A stretch of DNA of 50,648 bases, from positions 10,323-60,970 of the forward strand of contig NZ_FTMZ01000026.1 of NCBI RefSeq assembly GCF_900156335.1, written 5' to 3'. The stretch is from Sphaerotilus natans. Lineage in GTDB: Bacteria; Pseudomonadota; Gammaproteobacteria; Burkholderiales; Burkholderiaceae_C. The stretch's first letter is position 1. Each line of letters opens with the position of its first letter. The notes beneath the pieces are model-generated. The model saw nothing but the letters and a program-made list of their open reading frames with translations. It was not told the origin of the DNA and made no database searches. The translations under genes and the position numbers were made by a program. This document shows positions 1 to 7,469 of the stretch, piece by piece.

Positions 1-66
1 ATTGGATTCGAACCAACGACCCCCACCATGTCAAGGTGGTGCTCTAACCAACTGAGCTATGTGCCT
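1..66 (-). tRNA. tRNA-Val (GAC anticodon), 3' end cut by window edge
   Basis: Read on the minus strand, the sequence folds as a tRNA. It has a 5' acceptor strand AGGCACA, a D arm with AGCTCAGTTGGTTAGAGC, an anticodon stem CCACC/GGTGG closing the loop TTGACAT (anticodon GAC, valine), and a T arm with GGTTCGAATCC. The window begins at the end of the T stem, so the 3' acceptor strand, discriminator base and CCA lie outside. It sits about 40 bases downstream of relA on the same strand. Nothing is visible between the two. Confidence 0.93.
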
Positions 67-106
67 GTCGAGCCCTCGACTATAGCACGGTTCTAATTTG
101 CGTCAA

Positions 107-2374
107 TCATTTTCTTCGCGCACTGAGCACACCGCCGATCTGCGCGACCTGCGCCAGCACATGGGCCAGCGCCGCGGAGCTGCTGACCTCGATGGTGAAG
201 GTCATCCAGGCCGTGCCGCGCATCGACTGGGTATGCACGCCGATGACATTGGTCTTCTCGCGTGCGAAGACCTCGGAGATGTCGCGCAGCAGCCCCTGAC
301 GGTCGTGCGCCATCACCGAGACATTGACCGGATAGACCGGCGCTCGGCCCATGACGGGCGGCGCCTCGCCCCACTGGACCTCGATGATGCGTTCGGGATG
401 GCGCGCGGCGAGCTGACGGAAGTTGGCGCAGTCCGAGCGGTGCACCGCCACACCCTTGCCGCGGGTCACGAAGCCGCCGATCGTGTCGGGCGGCGCCGGG
501 CGGCAGCAATGCGCCAGCTGGGTCAGCAGAGATTCCACCCCCACCACCAGCACCGCGCTCTTGCCCGACAGCGCGCCGGTGGCCGGGCGCGAGACCTGGA
601 CCTCCTCCTGCGGCGTCAGCGGCACTGGCGCAGGGGGCGGACGCAGCACGCTCTCGATGTTGCGCAGCGAATACTCGTCCTTGCCGACGAGCTCGAACAG
701 CGCCTCGGCATTGCGGAAGCCCAGCTGCGCGGCCAGATCGTCGAGCCGGATCGCGGTGCGGCCCTCGCGCTGCAGCAGCCGGTCGACCGCCTCGCGGCCG
801 CGCGCGATCGTGTCCTGCAGCGCGCGGGCGTTGAACCAGGCGCGCGCCTTGGCCCGCGAGCGCTGGCTCTTCAGATAGCCCTGCTGCGGGTTGAGCCAGT
901 CCAGCGACGGACCGCCCTCCTTCGCGGCGATGACCTCGATGGTCTGGCCGCTTTGCAGCGGGGTGTTGAGCGGCACCATCTGGCCGTCGACGCGCGCGCC
1001 GCGACAGCGGTGGCCCAGGTCGGTGTGCAGGTTGTAGGCGAAGTCGACCGCGGTGGCGCCGGCTGGCAGCTCGATCAGGCGCGCGGCCGGCGTGAAGACA
1101 TAGATGCGGTCCTCGAAGAAGCCCTGTGCCGGCATGTTGTGGCCGACGAAGTCGCGCTCCCAGGCCAGCAGCTGCTGCAGCACCGCCCGGCGCGCCTGCG
1201 CGACCCGGTCCTCGAAGTCGCCGGCGGCGCTGACCCCTGCATAGCCCTTGGTGCCCGCCTCCTTGTAGGCCCAGTGCGCGGCCACGCCACTCTCGGCGCG
1301 GTCGTGCATCTCGCGGGTGCGGATCTGGATCTCGATCGGGCGTGCGCCGTTCTCGGGCCCGTCGACCACGACGGTGTGCAGCGACTGGTAGCCGTTGGGC
1401 TTGGGCCGGGCGATGTAGTCGTCGAACTCGTCGGGCAGCGCGCGCCAGACCTCGTGCACCCGGCTCAGCGCCGCATAGCAGTCCGGCACCGAATCGACGA
1501 TGACCCGCATCGCACGCACGTCGAAGACCCGCTCGAAGGGCAGCTTCTTGCCCTGCATCTTCTTCCAGATGGAATAGATGTGCTTGGGGCGGCCGTGCAC
1601 CTCGGCGGCGATGCCGGCGCCGGCCAGCTCGGCCTCGAGCCGGCGGCGTGCCGCCTCGATGCCCTGCTCGCGCTCGATGCGCTTCTCGTCGAGCAGCCGG
1701 GCGATGCGCTTGTAGTCCTCGGGCTTGAGGAAGCGAAAGGCCAGGTCCTCCAGCTCCCACTTGATCTGCCAGATGCCCAGCCGGCTGGCCAGCGGCGCGA
1801 AGACCTGCTGCGCCTCGCGCGCCAGCGCCACCGGGCACGGCAGCTTGGTCGCGGCGTAGAAGCGCAGCGTCTGCAGCCGGGACGCCAGCCGCAGCAGCAC
1901 CACGCGCAGGTCGCGCGAGAAGGCCAGCAGCATCTTGCGCACCCGCTCGATCTGCTCGGCCTGCAGCTCGCGGTCGGTCTCGTCGGTCCAGGCCGCACGC
2001 GCGTTGCGCTGGATGCGCACCAGCTGCCGGGTGTGCGCGACCAGGCTGGCGTAGGACGCGCCGAAGGCCTGCTCGACCACCACTTCCGGCTCGGCGAGAA
2101 AGTCCCCGGCGTAGACCAGGTAGACGGCCGCCTGCATCGACGGCGCCGCACCGATGCCGCGCAGGATCGCCGCCACGCCGTCGGCATGCTCGAGCGCGTT
2201 CTCGCCGGTGTCGAAGCGGCTGCTGGCCAGCAGCGGCTCGGCGAAGCGGCGCGCGCGATCGAGCCGCTCATGCTCCTCGGTGACGCTGTCGATGCTGGGC
2301 CCGGCGGTGGTGGAGTCCGCGAGCTGGACGATCGCGGCGGGCGCCTCGGTCGGATCGAGGCTGAAGGTCTTCAT
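107..2374 (-). CDS. relA: RelA-type (p)ppGpp synthetase with inactivated hydrolase domain
   Basis: A 755-residue RelA/SpoT-family enzyme that makes the stringent-response alarmone (p)ppGpp from ATP and GTP/GDP. The synthetase region is intact, with GRPKHIYSIWKKMQ at about 261-274, EFDDYIARPKPNGYQSLHT at about 316-334 and EIQIRTREMHDRAESGVAAHW after it. TGS and C-terminal ACT regions follow (ACT near residue 690, with DRQGLLRDISEVFA). The N-terminal HD region is degenerate: where SpoT-type hydrolases carry a His-Asp pair, this protein reads YLVYAGDF at about 85-92. EFDDY and PNGYQSLHTVV are also RelA-like rather than SpoT-like. I therefore expect a monofunctional synthetase and a separate SpoT elsewhere. 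The start (MKTFSLDP) is the first ATG giving a normal RelA N-terminus; longer in-frame extensions look non-native. Confidence 0.93.
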   Translation of the reverse strand: MKTFSLDPTEAPAAIVQLADSTTAGPSIDSVTEEHERLDRARRFAEPLLASSRFDTGENALEHADGVAAILRGIGAAPSMQAAVYLVYAGDFLAEPEVVVEQAFGASYASLVAHTRQLVRIQRNARAAWTDETDRELQAEQIERVRKMLLAFSRDLRVVLLRLASRLQTLRFYAATKLPCPVALAREAQQVFAPLASRLGIWQIKWELEDLAFRFLKPEDYKRIARLLDEKRIEREQGIEAARRRLEAELAGAGIAAEVHGRPKHIYSIWKKMQGKKLPFERVFDVRAMRVIVDSVPDCYAALSRVHEVWRALPDEFDDYIARPKPNGYQSLHTVVVDGPENGARPIEIQIRTREMHDRAESGVAAHWAYKEAGTKGYAGVSAAGDFEDRVAQARRAVLQQLLAWERDFVGHNMPAQGFFEDRIYVFTPAARLIELPAGATAVDFAYNLHTDLGHRCRGARVDGQMVPLNTPLQSGQTIEVIAAKEGGPSLDWLNPQQGYLKSQRSRAKARAWFNARALQDTIARGREAVDRLLQREGRTAIRLDDLAAQLGFRNAEALFELVGKDEYSLRNIESVLRPPPAPVPLTPQEEVQVSRPATGALSGKSAVLVVGVESLLTQLAHCCRPAPPDTIGGFVTRGKGVAVHRSDCANFRQLAARHPERIIEVQWGEAPPVMGRAPVYPVNVSVMAHDRQGLLRDISEVFAREKTNVIGVHTQSMRGTAWMTFTIEVSSSAALAHVLAQVAQIGGVLSARRK

Positions 2375-2424
2375 CAAGGCAAGGGAATCACGAAGAAAGG
2401 GAAAGGGAACACACCGGAGCGGCC

Positions 2425-3306
2425 TCAGCCGCCGAGCAGGAAGTCGCGCACGCAGTCGACCTGGTCGGGCTGCATCAGCATCGGTGCGTGGCCGACGCCG
2501 GCGAACTCGACGCAGCGCGCCTGGCGGCCGTGCTGCACCATCGCCTGCGCGGTCTGCGCCGACAGCAGATCGGATTCGGCGCCACGCAGCAGCAGCAGCG
2601 GATCCTCGATCGAGGCCCAGGCCTGCCACAGCAGCGCCTCGCCGATGCGGCCGATCTCGGGCGTCCAGCTGCGGAAGGGCACGGCGATGGCCGGGTCGTA
2701 GTGCAGCCGCCAGCCGCCCTCGGGCGCCGGATGCAGCATCGGCCGGCCGAGCTCGGCCCACTGCGCGGGCGTGTGCGGACCGAAGCTGGCCGAAATGGTC
2801 TGCAGATAGGCGACGCCCTGCTCGACCGACTCGAAGCGCAGCGGCTGACCCAGGTACTGGCCGATGCGCGCGATGGCGGTCGGCTCCAGCGCCGGGCCGA
2901 CATCGTTGACCACCATGCGGCGGATCAGCGGCGGCTGGCCGGCCGCGCGCAGCCCGGCCAGGCCCATGCCGATCAGGCCGCCCATCGAGGTGCCGACCCA
3001 GTCCACCCGCTCGACGCCCAGCCGCGCGATCAGCGTGACCATGTCGACCACGTAGGTCGGGATCTGGTAGAGCGACGGATCAGCCAGCCAGTCGGAGCGC
3101 CCGCGCCCGACCACGTCCGGGCAGATCACCCGCCGGTCGGCCGCCAGCGCGCGCGCCAGCGTGTCGAAGTCGCGGCCCTGCCGCGCCAGGCCGTGCACGC
3201 AGACGACGACGTCCGGATTGGCGGGATCGCCCCATTCGGCATAGGCCATGCGGTGCAGGCCGCCGGCATGGGCACAGGTCACATGGTGCAGTCGAGGTTC
3301 TTGCAT
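2425..3306 (-). CDS. alpha/beta-fold hydrolase
   Basis: A 293-residue alpha/beta hydrolase. The oxyanion-side motif VHGLARQGRDFD follows strand 3 (about 38-48). The nucleophile elbow is GTSMGG with Ser at about 107. A plausible acid lies in RGAESDLLS and the catalytic His in GVGHAPML near the C-terminus. No signal peptide is seen, so it is probably cytoplasmic. It lies 50 bases upstream of relA on the same strand and is divergent (101-base gap) from 3-hydroxybutyrate dehydrogenase. That position makes a role on hydroxyacid esters or 3-hydroxybutyrate oligomers possible, but the sequence alone does not show substrate. Confidence 0.85.
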   Translation of the reverse strand: MQEPRLHHVTCAHAGGLHRMAYAEWGDPANPDVVVCVHGLARQGRDFDTLARALAADRRVICPDVVGRGRSDWLADPSLYQIPTYVVDMVTLIARLGVERVDWVGTSMGGLIGMGLAGLRAAGQPPLIRRMVVNDVGPALEPTAIARIGQYLGQPLRFESVEQGVAYLQTISASFGPHTPAQWAELGRPMLHPAPEGGWRLHYDPAIAVPFRSWTPEIGRIGEALLWQAWASIEDPLLLLRGAESDLLSAQTAQAMVQHGRQARCVEFAGVGHAPMLMQPDQVDCVRDFLLGG

Positions 3307-3345
3307 GGCATTGACGATGAGGCTGTCAGGCGAAGGAGGAACTTC

Positions 3346-3359
3346 GCATTCAATAATGC
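3346..3359. promoter_or_regulatory. short inverted repeat GCATT-CAAT-AATGC before bdhA
   Basis: Five-base arms separated by four bases lie in the 101-base gap between the divergent hydrolase and 3-hydroxybutyrate dehydrogenase genes. It could be an operator, but the arms are short and chance occurrence is possible. A strong Shine-Dalgarno (AGGAGA, 3395-3400) follows just ahead of the dehydrogenase ATG. Confidence 0.25.
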
Positions 3360-3407
3360 ATGTTAACCAACCCGCTCACTCATCCCCCACCCTTAGGAGA
3401 AAGACAG

Positions 3408-4178
3408 ATGCTCAAAGGCAAGACCGCGCTGGTCACCGGATCGACCAGCGGCATCGGCCTGGGCGTGGCCCTGTGCCTGGCACGTCAGGGCGCCAACGTG
3501 ATTCTCAACGGCTTCGGCGATGCCGAGGGCCCGAAGGCCGAGGTCGCCGCGCTGGGCGTGAAGGCCGGCTACCACGGCGCCGACATGAGCCGGCCGGCCG
3601 AGATCGAGGCGATGATGGCCTACGCCGAGGCCGAGTTCGGCGGCGTCGACATCCTGGTCAACAACGCCGGCATCCAGCATGTCGCGCCGGTCGAGGACTT
3701 TCCCGTCGATCGCTGGGATGCGGTCATCGCGATCAACCTCAGCTCGACCTTCCACACGACGCGGCTGGCGCTGCCGTCGATGAAGGCGAAGAACTGGGGC
3801 CGCATCATCAACATCGCCTCGGTGCACGGCCTGGTGGCCTCGACGCAGAAGGCCGCCTATGTCGCGGCCAAGCACGGCGTCATCGGCCTGACCAAGGTGA
3901 CCGCGCTGGAGAACGCTACCACCGGCGTGACCTGCAACGCGATCTGTCCGGGCTGGGTGCTGACGCCGCTGGTGCAGAAGCAGGTCGACGCGCGCGCCGC
4001 CCGGGACGGCGTCGACAACGACGAGGCGGTGCGCCGGCTGCTGGGCGAGAAGCAGCCCTCGCTGCAGTTCACCACGCCCGAGCAGCTCGGCGAGCTGGCG
4101 GTCTTCCTGTGCTCTTCCGCGGCCAGCAATGTGCGCGGCGTGGCCTGGAACGTCGACGGCGGCTGGACCGCGCAGTAA
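3408..4178 (+). CDS. bdhA: 3-hydroxybutyrate dehydrogenase (SDR family)
   Basis: A 256-residue short-chain dehydrogenase of the NAD-dependent D-3-hydroxybutyrate dehydrogenase type. It oxidises 3-hydroxybutyrate to acetoacetate during PHB use. The nucleotide-binding GSTSGIG is at 11-17, NNAG at 85-88, and the catalytic Ser138, Tyr151 and Lys155 are in place (IASVHG, YVAAK). The C-terminal half has the family's long substrate loop with TPLVQKQ and LGEKQPS, and ends WNVDGGWTAQ. The start is fixed by the Shine-Dalgarno AGGAGA seven bases upstream of the ATG. The product acetoacetate is the substrate of the CoA-transferase encoded at 23.3-24.7 kb. It ends 12 bases from a convergent gene. Confidence 0.93.
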   Translation: MLKGKTALVTGSTSGIGLGVALCLARQGANVILNGFGDAEGPKAEVAALGVKAGYHGADMSRPAEIEAMMAYAEAEFGGVDILVNNAGIQHVAPVEDFPVDRWDAVIAINLSSTFHTTRLALPSMKAKNWGRIINIASVHGLVASTQKAAYVAAKHGVIGLTKVTALENATTGVTCNAICPGWVLTPLVQKQVDARAARDGVDNDEAVRRLLGEKQPSLQFTTPEQLGELAVFLCSSAASNVRGVAWNVDGGWTAQ

Positions 4179-4190
4179 GCGCGCAGCCGC

Positions 4191-4964
4191 TCAGCGCGTC
4201 ATCGTGACGGTGCCCTGCACCGTCACCCCGAGCGTGGCCTGGCCGCCTTCGGTCGGCAGCGGCGCCGCCGCCTCGGCCGCAGCCATCGCCGGGGACATGC
4301 GCGCCATCACCATCGGCGGGCGCATGCCGCCGTCGACCTCGGCATCCTGCACCGTGACCTCGCGCACCGTGTAGCCGCTGTAGCCGAAATGGCGCGACAT
4401 CTCGGCCGCCCGCTCGCGAAAGCGCCGGATCGCCTGCTCGGTCAGCGCTGATTCATGGCGCTCGCGGGCCTCCCGCGACAGGCTGTAGCCGGTCGAGACG
4501 ATCGTCATGCCCGGCAGCCGCCCGGACAGCGCGGCGATGCGTGCGGCATCACGCCCTTCCAGCGTCAGCCCGGCATTGCCGCTCCAGCCGGAGATGCGGC
4601 CGTCACGGCCATGGCGCGGCTGGATCGAGAAGCCGCTGGTGCGCACCGTCATCTGCTGGCCGTCAGTCGCGCGGCGCGCCTCGTTCAGGGCGGTGTCGAG
4701 CACCTGCTTGAGCGCGGTCTGAACCTGGGCGGCATCGCTGCCCTCCCGGGTGACCTGCAGCATGACGGCGAGCTGGTCGCGCGCCACCTCGGTCTGCGCG
4801 CTGGCCGACAGGCTCAGCTGATGCGCCGGCGTGCCCACCAGCGGCGGCGTCTGTGCCTGGACGGCCGTGACCGCGCCCAGCAGCAGCGCGGGCAGCAGGA
4901 CCCGCAGCGACGACGAGCGCGACAGGCGCGACACGGACGACGAAGCACGAAGAACAGAGGACAT
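4191..4964 (-). CDS. SIMPL (DUF541) domain periplasmic protein
   Basis: A 257-residue exported protein. The start MSSVLRASS is followed by a basic segment and a hydrophobic core (LRVLLPALLLGAVTAVQAQ) that reads as a Sec signal peptide cleaved after AQA. The mature part is a SIMPL/DUF541 domain: SASAQTEVARDQLAVML near its N-terminus, an alternating strand-helix middle, and TVREVTVQDAE near the C-terminus. The biochemical role of this family is poorly defined; some members are linked to oxidative stress or outer-membrane quality. Upstream in-frame Met codons would bury the signal peptide, so I reject them. It is divergent from ompR across a 218-base gap. Confidence 0.85.
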   Translation of the reverse strand: MSSVLRASSSVSRLSRSSSLRVLLPALLLGAVTAVQAQTPPLVGTPAHQLSLSASAQTEVARDQLAVMLQVTREGSDAAQVQTALKQVLDTALNEARRATDGQQMTVRTSGFSIQPRHGRDGRISGWSGNAGLTLEGRDAARIAALSGRLPGMTIVSTGYSLSREARERHESALTEQAIRRFRERAAEMSRHFGYSGYTVREVTVQDAEVDGGMRPPMVMARMSPAMAAAEAAAPLPTEGGQATLGVTVQGTVTMTR

Positions 4965-5103
4965 GCAGCTTTCCGTTCGATGAAGACGGTGAAGCCCTGT
5001 CAACGGCACAAACCACCGAGCCGCCGACAGACATCGTGAATAATTCAACGGCAACCCCCTGGAAAGCCGCATTCACAGCCGCACTACACCAGAGCGCAAT
5101 AGA

Positions 5104-5167
5104 TGTAACAGGGGGTCAGACTGGATGAAAAAGCCGGTCCGACCTGCGCAGAATCGCCACTGTTACA
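5104..5167. promoter_or_regulatory. TGTAACA ... TGTTACA inverted pair upstream of ompR
   Basis: TGTAACA(G) at 5104-5111 and (C)TGTTACA at 5160-5167 form an exact 8-base inverted repeat about 48 bases apart, just before the ompR start at 5183. The TGTAACA core resembles published enterobacterial OmpR sites, so autoregulation is a reasonable guess. The second arm lies only 15 bases from the start codon, inside the likely leader. Confidence 0.4.
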
Positions 5168-5182
5168 AATCCGGAGCCCCTG

Positions 5183-5917
5183 ATGAACACCGCCAACGCC
5201 CAGCGCACCGACCGGATCGTCGTCGTCGACGATGACGCGCGCATCCGTGACCTGCTGCGCCGCTATCTGACCCAGGAAGGCTTCGAGGTGCTGCTGGCCG
5301 AGGATGCCAAGGCCCTCAACCGCATCCTGACCCGCGAGACCATCGACCTGATCGTGCTCGACCTGATGCTGCCCGGCGAGGACGGCCTGTCGATCTGCCG
5401 CCGCCTGCGCGCGGCCAACGACCTGACCCCGATCATCATGCTGACCGCCAAGGTCGAGGATGTGGACCGCATCGTTGGCCTGGAGGTCGGCGCCGACGAC
5501 TACCTGCCCAAGCCCTTCAACCCGCGCGAGCTTCTGGCGCGCATCCACGCCGTGCTGCGCCGTCGGCCGGTCATGGAGGCCCCCGGTGCGCCCTCGCGCG
5601 AGGCCCAGACCGTCGTCTTCGGCCCCTTCGAGTTCGATCTGGCGCTGCGCCGCCTGACCCGCGACGGCGAGGTGATCTCGCTGACCACTGGCGAGTTCTC
5701 GATGCTCAAGGCCCTGGTGCGCCATCCGCGCCAGCCGCTGAGCCGCGACAAGCTCGCCCAGCTGGCACGCGGTCGCGAGTTCGAGCCCTTCGATCGCAGC
5801 CTCGACGTGCAGGTCTCGCGCCTGCGCAAGATGATCGAGCCCGACCCTTCGCAGCCGCGCTACATCCAGACGGTCTGGGGCGTCGGCTATGTCTTCGTGC
5901 CGGACGGCGCGGCATGA
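5183..5917 (+). CDS. ompR: OmpR-type response regulator
   Basis: A 244-residue two-component response regulator. The receiver domain has the acidic pocket VVDDD (about 14-18), the phospho-acceptor Asp60 in VLDLMLPGEDG, a TAK switch motif and the conserved Lys in YLPKPF (about 110). The C-terminal winged-helix DNA-binding domain ends with RSLDVQVSRLRKMIE and IQTVWGVGYVF. Length and the close downstream histidine kinase match OmpR/EnvZ, which respond to osmolarity and related envelope signals. The identification as OmpR rather than another family member is from overall resemblance plus the kinase pairing. Confidence 0.93.
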   Translation: MNTANAQRTDRIVVVDDDARIRDLLRRYLTQEGFEVLLAEDAKALNRILTRETIDLIVLDLMLPGEDGLSICRRLRAANDLTPIIMLTAKVEDVDRIVGLEVGADDYLPKPFNPRELLARIHAVLRRRPVMEAPGAPSREAQTVVFGPFEFDLALRRLTRDGEVISLTTGEFSMLKALVRHPRQPLSRDKLAQLARGREFEPFDRSLDVQVSRLRKMIEPDPSQPRYIQTVWGVGYVFVPDGAA

Positions 5918-5976
5918 ATTCACAATCCTGATACATTTCGTTTCATAAATCATGATCAACATCATGAGGAGATGAG

Positions 5977-6021
5977 ATGCATCAGGGGAGTTCATCGAGC
6001 CGCAGCCTCGGGCCGTGGTGA
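5977..6021 (+). CDS. possible 14-codon leader peptide ahead of envZ
   Basis: Between ompR and envZ lies a short frame MHQGSSSSRSLGPW, with a good Shine-Dalgarno (GAGGAG at 5966-5971) five bases before its ATG. Its TGA (6019-6021) overlaps a GTG at 6018 that is in frame with envZ, the arrangement used for translational coupling. None of the envZ start options has a convincing ribosome-binding site of its own. The upstream stretch (5918-5976) is notably AT-rich for this genome. Expression is inferred only. Confidence 0.35.
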   Translation: MHQGSSSSRSLGPW

Positions 6022-6047
6022 CCGACAGACGCTGCCGACCTGATTCC

Positions 6048-7469
6048 ATGGCCTCCACCACCCCACCGTCCACCTATCCCGTGCCCGAGCGCGAACCCCT
6101 GCCTCGGGTCCTGCTGCGGGGCTTGGGCATGCTGGTCCGGCGCTACATGCCGATGAGCCTGTTCTGGCGCACCTTCCTGCTGCTGTCGCTGATGCTGGGC
6201 GCCGGCATCCTGGGCTGGGTCTACACGCTGCGCTTTCTCGAGCTCGAGCCGCGGGGCGTGCAGGCGGCGCAGCAGATCGCCAGCCTGGTGAACCTGTCGC
6301 GCTCGGCGCTGCGCTACACCGATCAGGTCAACCGGGTCGCGCTGGTCAAGAACATCGCCGAGCAGGAGGCGGTCAAGCTGCAGCCGCGCGAGCCCAACGA
6401 CCGCTGGCAGCCCTTCGAGGTCGATCGCTTCACCCGGGCCATCGGCTCGGAGCTGCGCAGCCAGCTCGGACCGCAGACCATCGTGGCCAGCAGCGTCAAC
6501 GGCCAGCCCGGGCTGTGGGTCGGCTTCCTGATCGAGACCGACAACTACTGGCTGCAGGCCGACCGCAACCGGGTGCAGCCGGCGGTCACTGGCAAGACCA
6601 CCTTCGTGGTGATGAGCCTGACCTTCCTGCTGACGCTGGGAGGCTCGGCACTGATCGCCGGGCTGATCAACCGGCCGCTGCGCCAGCTCAGCTTCGCCGC
6701 CAGCCGCATCCGCGACGGCGAATATGCCGAGCGGCTCGACGAGGACACCACCACCCGCGAGATCCGCGAGGTCAACCGCGGCTTCAACCGCATGGCGCGC
6801 GAGCTGGCCAAGATCGAGGACGACCGCGCGGTGATGCTTGCCGGCATCAGCCATGACCTGCGCACGCCGCTGGCGCGCATCCGCCTCGAGACCGAGATGA
6901 GCGTCTACGACGAGGAGGCCAAGCGCAACATGGCCGCCGACATCGACCAGCTCGACGCGATCATCGACAAGTTCATGGACTACGCGCGTCCGACCGAGGT
7001 CAAGCTCGCGCCGATCGTGCTGGCGGTGCTGCTCGACACGGTGATCCGGCGCGTCAACGGCGAGCACCTGAAGGTGGTGGCCCGGGTGACGACCGATGTG
7101 CGGGTCATGGCCGACGAGACCGACCTGGACCGCGTCTTCGCCAACCTGTTCGAGAACGCACGTCGCTATGCGCAGGGCGAGGACGGGGTGGCGCGGGTCT
7201 CGGTCACCTTCGCGCGTGCCGGCGAATGGGTGCTGGTGAGCGTGCGCGACGAGGGCCCTGGCGTCAGCCCGGAGCAGCTCGCCCGGCTGACCACGCCCTT
7301 CTACCGTGGCGACAAGGCCCGCACCCACACCCACTCGACCGGTGCCGGCCTGGGCCTGGCCATCGTCGACAAGACGGTGACGCGCATGGGCGGCCAGCTC
7401 GAGCTGGGCAACGCGCCCGGCGGCGGCTTCGTCGCCTACGTCAAGCTGCGCCGGGCTCCTGCGGCCTGA
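6048..7469 (+). CDS. envZ: EnvZ-type sensor histidine kinase
   Basis: A membrane histidine kinase of about 473 residues, partner of the upstream OmpR. There is a first membrane helix at about 42-60 (FLLLSLMLGAGILGWVY), a periplasmic sensor domain, and a second helix at about 184-207. HAMP follows (NRPLRQLSFAASRI), then the dimerisation/phospho-acceptor helix AGISHDLRTPLARIR with His269. The ATPase has N (FENARRY), G1 (DEGPGV) and G2 (GAGLGLAIV) boxes. The first ATG (6048) is used here, but in-frame GTG codons at 6015/6018 overlap the stop of a small upstream frame and are a real alternative. Its last 29 bases overlap the 3' end of the convergent kinase gene. Confidence 0.92.
   Translation: MASTTPPSTYPVPEREPLPRVLLRGLGMLVRRYMPMSLFWRTFLLLSLMLGAGILGWVYTLRFLELEPRGVQAAQQIASLVNLSRSALRYTDQVNRVALVKNIAEQEAVKLQPREPNDRWQPFEVDRFTRAIGSELRSQLGPQTIVASSVNGQPGLWVGFLIETDNYWLQADRNRVQPAVTGKTTFVVMSLTFLLTLGGSALIAGLINRPLRQLSFAASRIRDGEYAERLDEDTTTREIREVNRGFNRMARELAKIEDDRAVMLAGISHDLRTPLARIRLETEMSVYDEEAKRNMAADIDQLDAIIDKFMDYARPTEVKLAPIVLAVLLDTVIRRVNGEHLKVVARVTTDVRVMADETDLDRVFANLFENARRYAQGEDGVARVSVTFARAGEWVLVSVRDEGPGVSPEQLARLTTPFYRGDKARTHTHSTGAGLGLAIVDKTVTRMGGQLELGNAPGGGFVAYVKLRRAPAA

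Noticed and set aside
107..2374. Possible SpoT assignment
   Set aside because: The HD catalytic pair is missing and synthetase-side motifs are RelA-like.
98..2701. Long open frame on the plus strand opposite relA
   Set aside because: It has no recognisable domain, is Arg/His/Ala-rich as expected from the reverse of a GC-rich gene, and relA on the other strand is certain.
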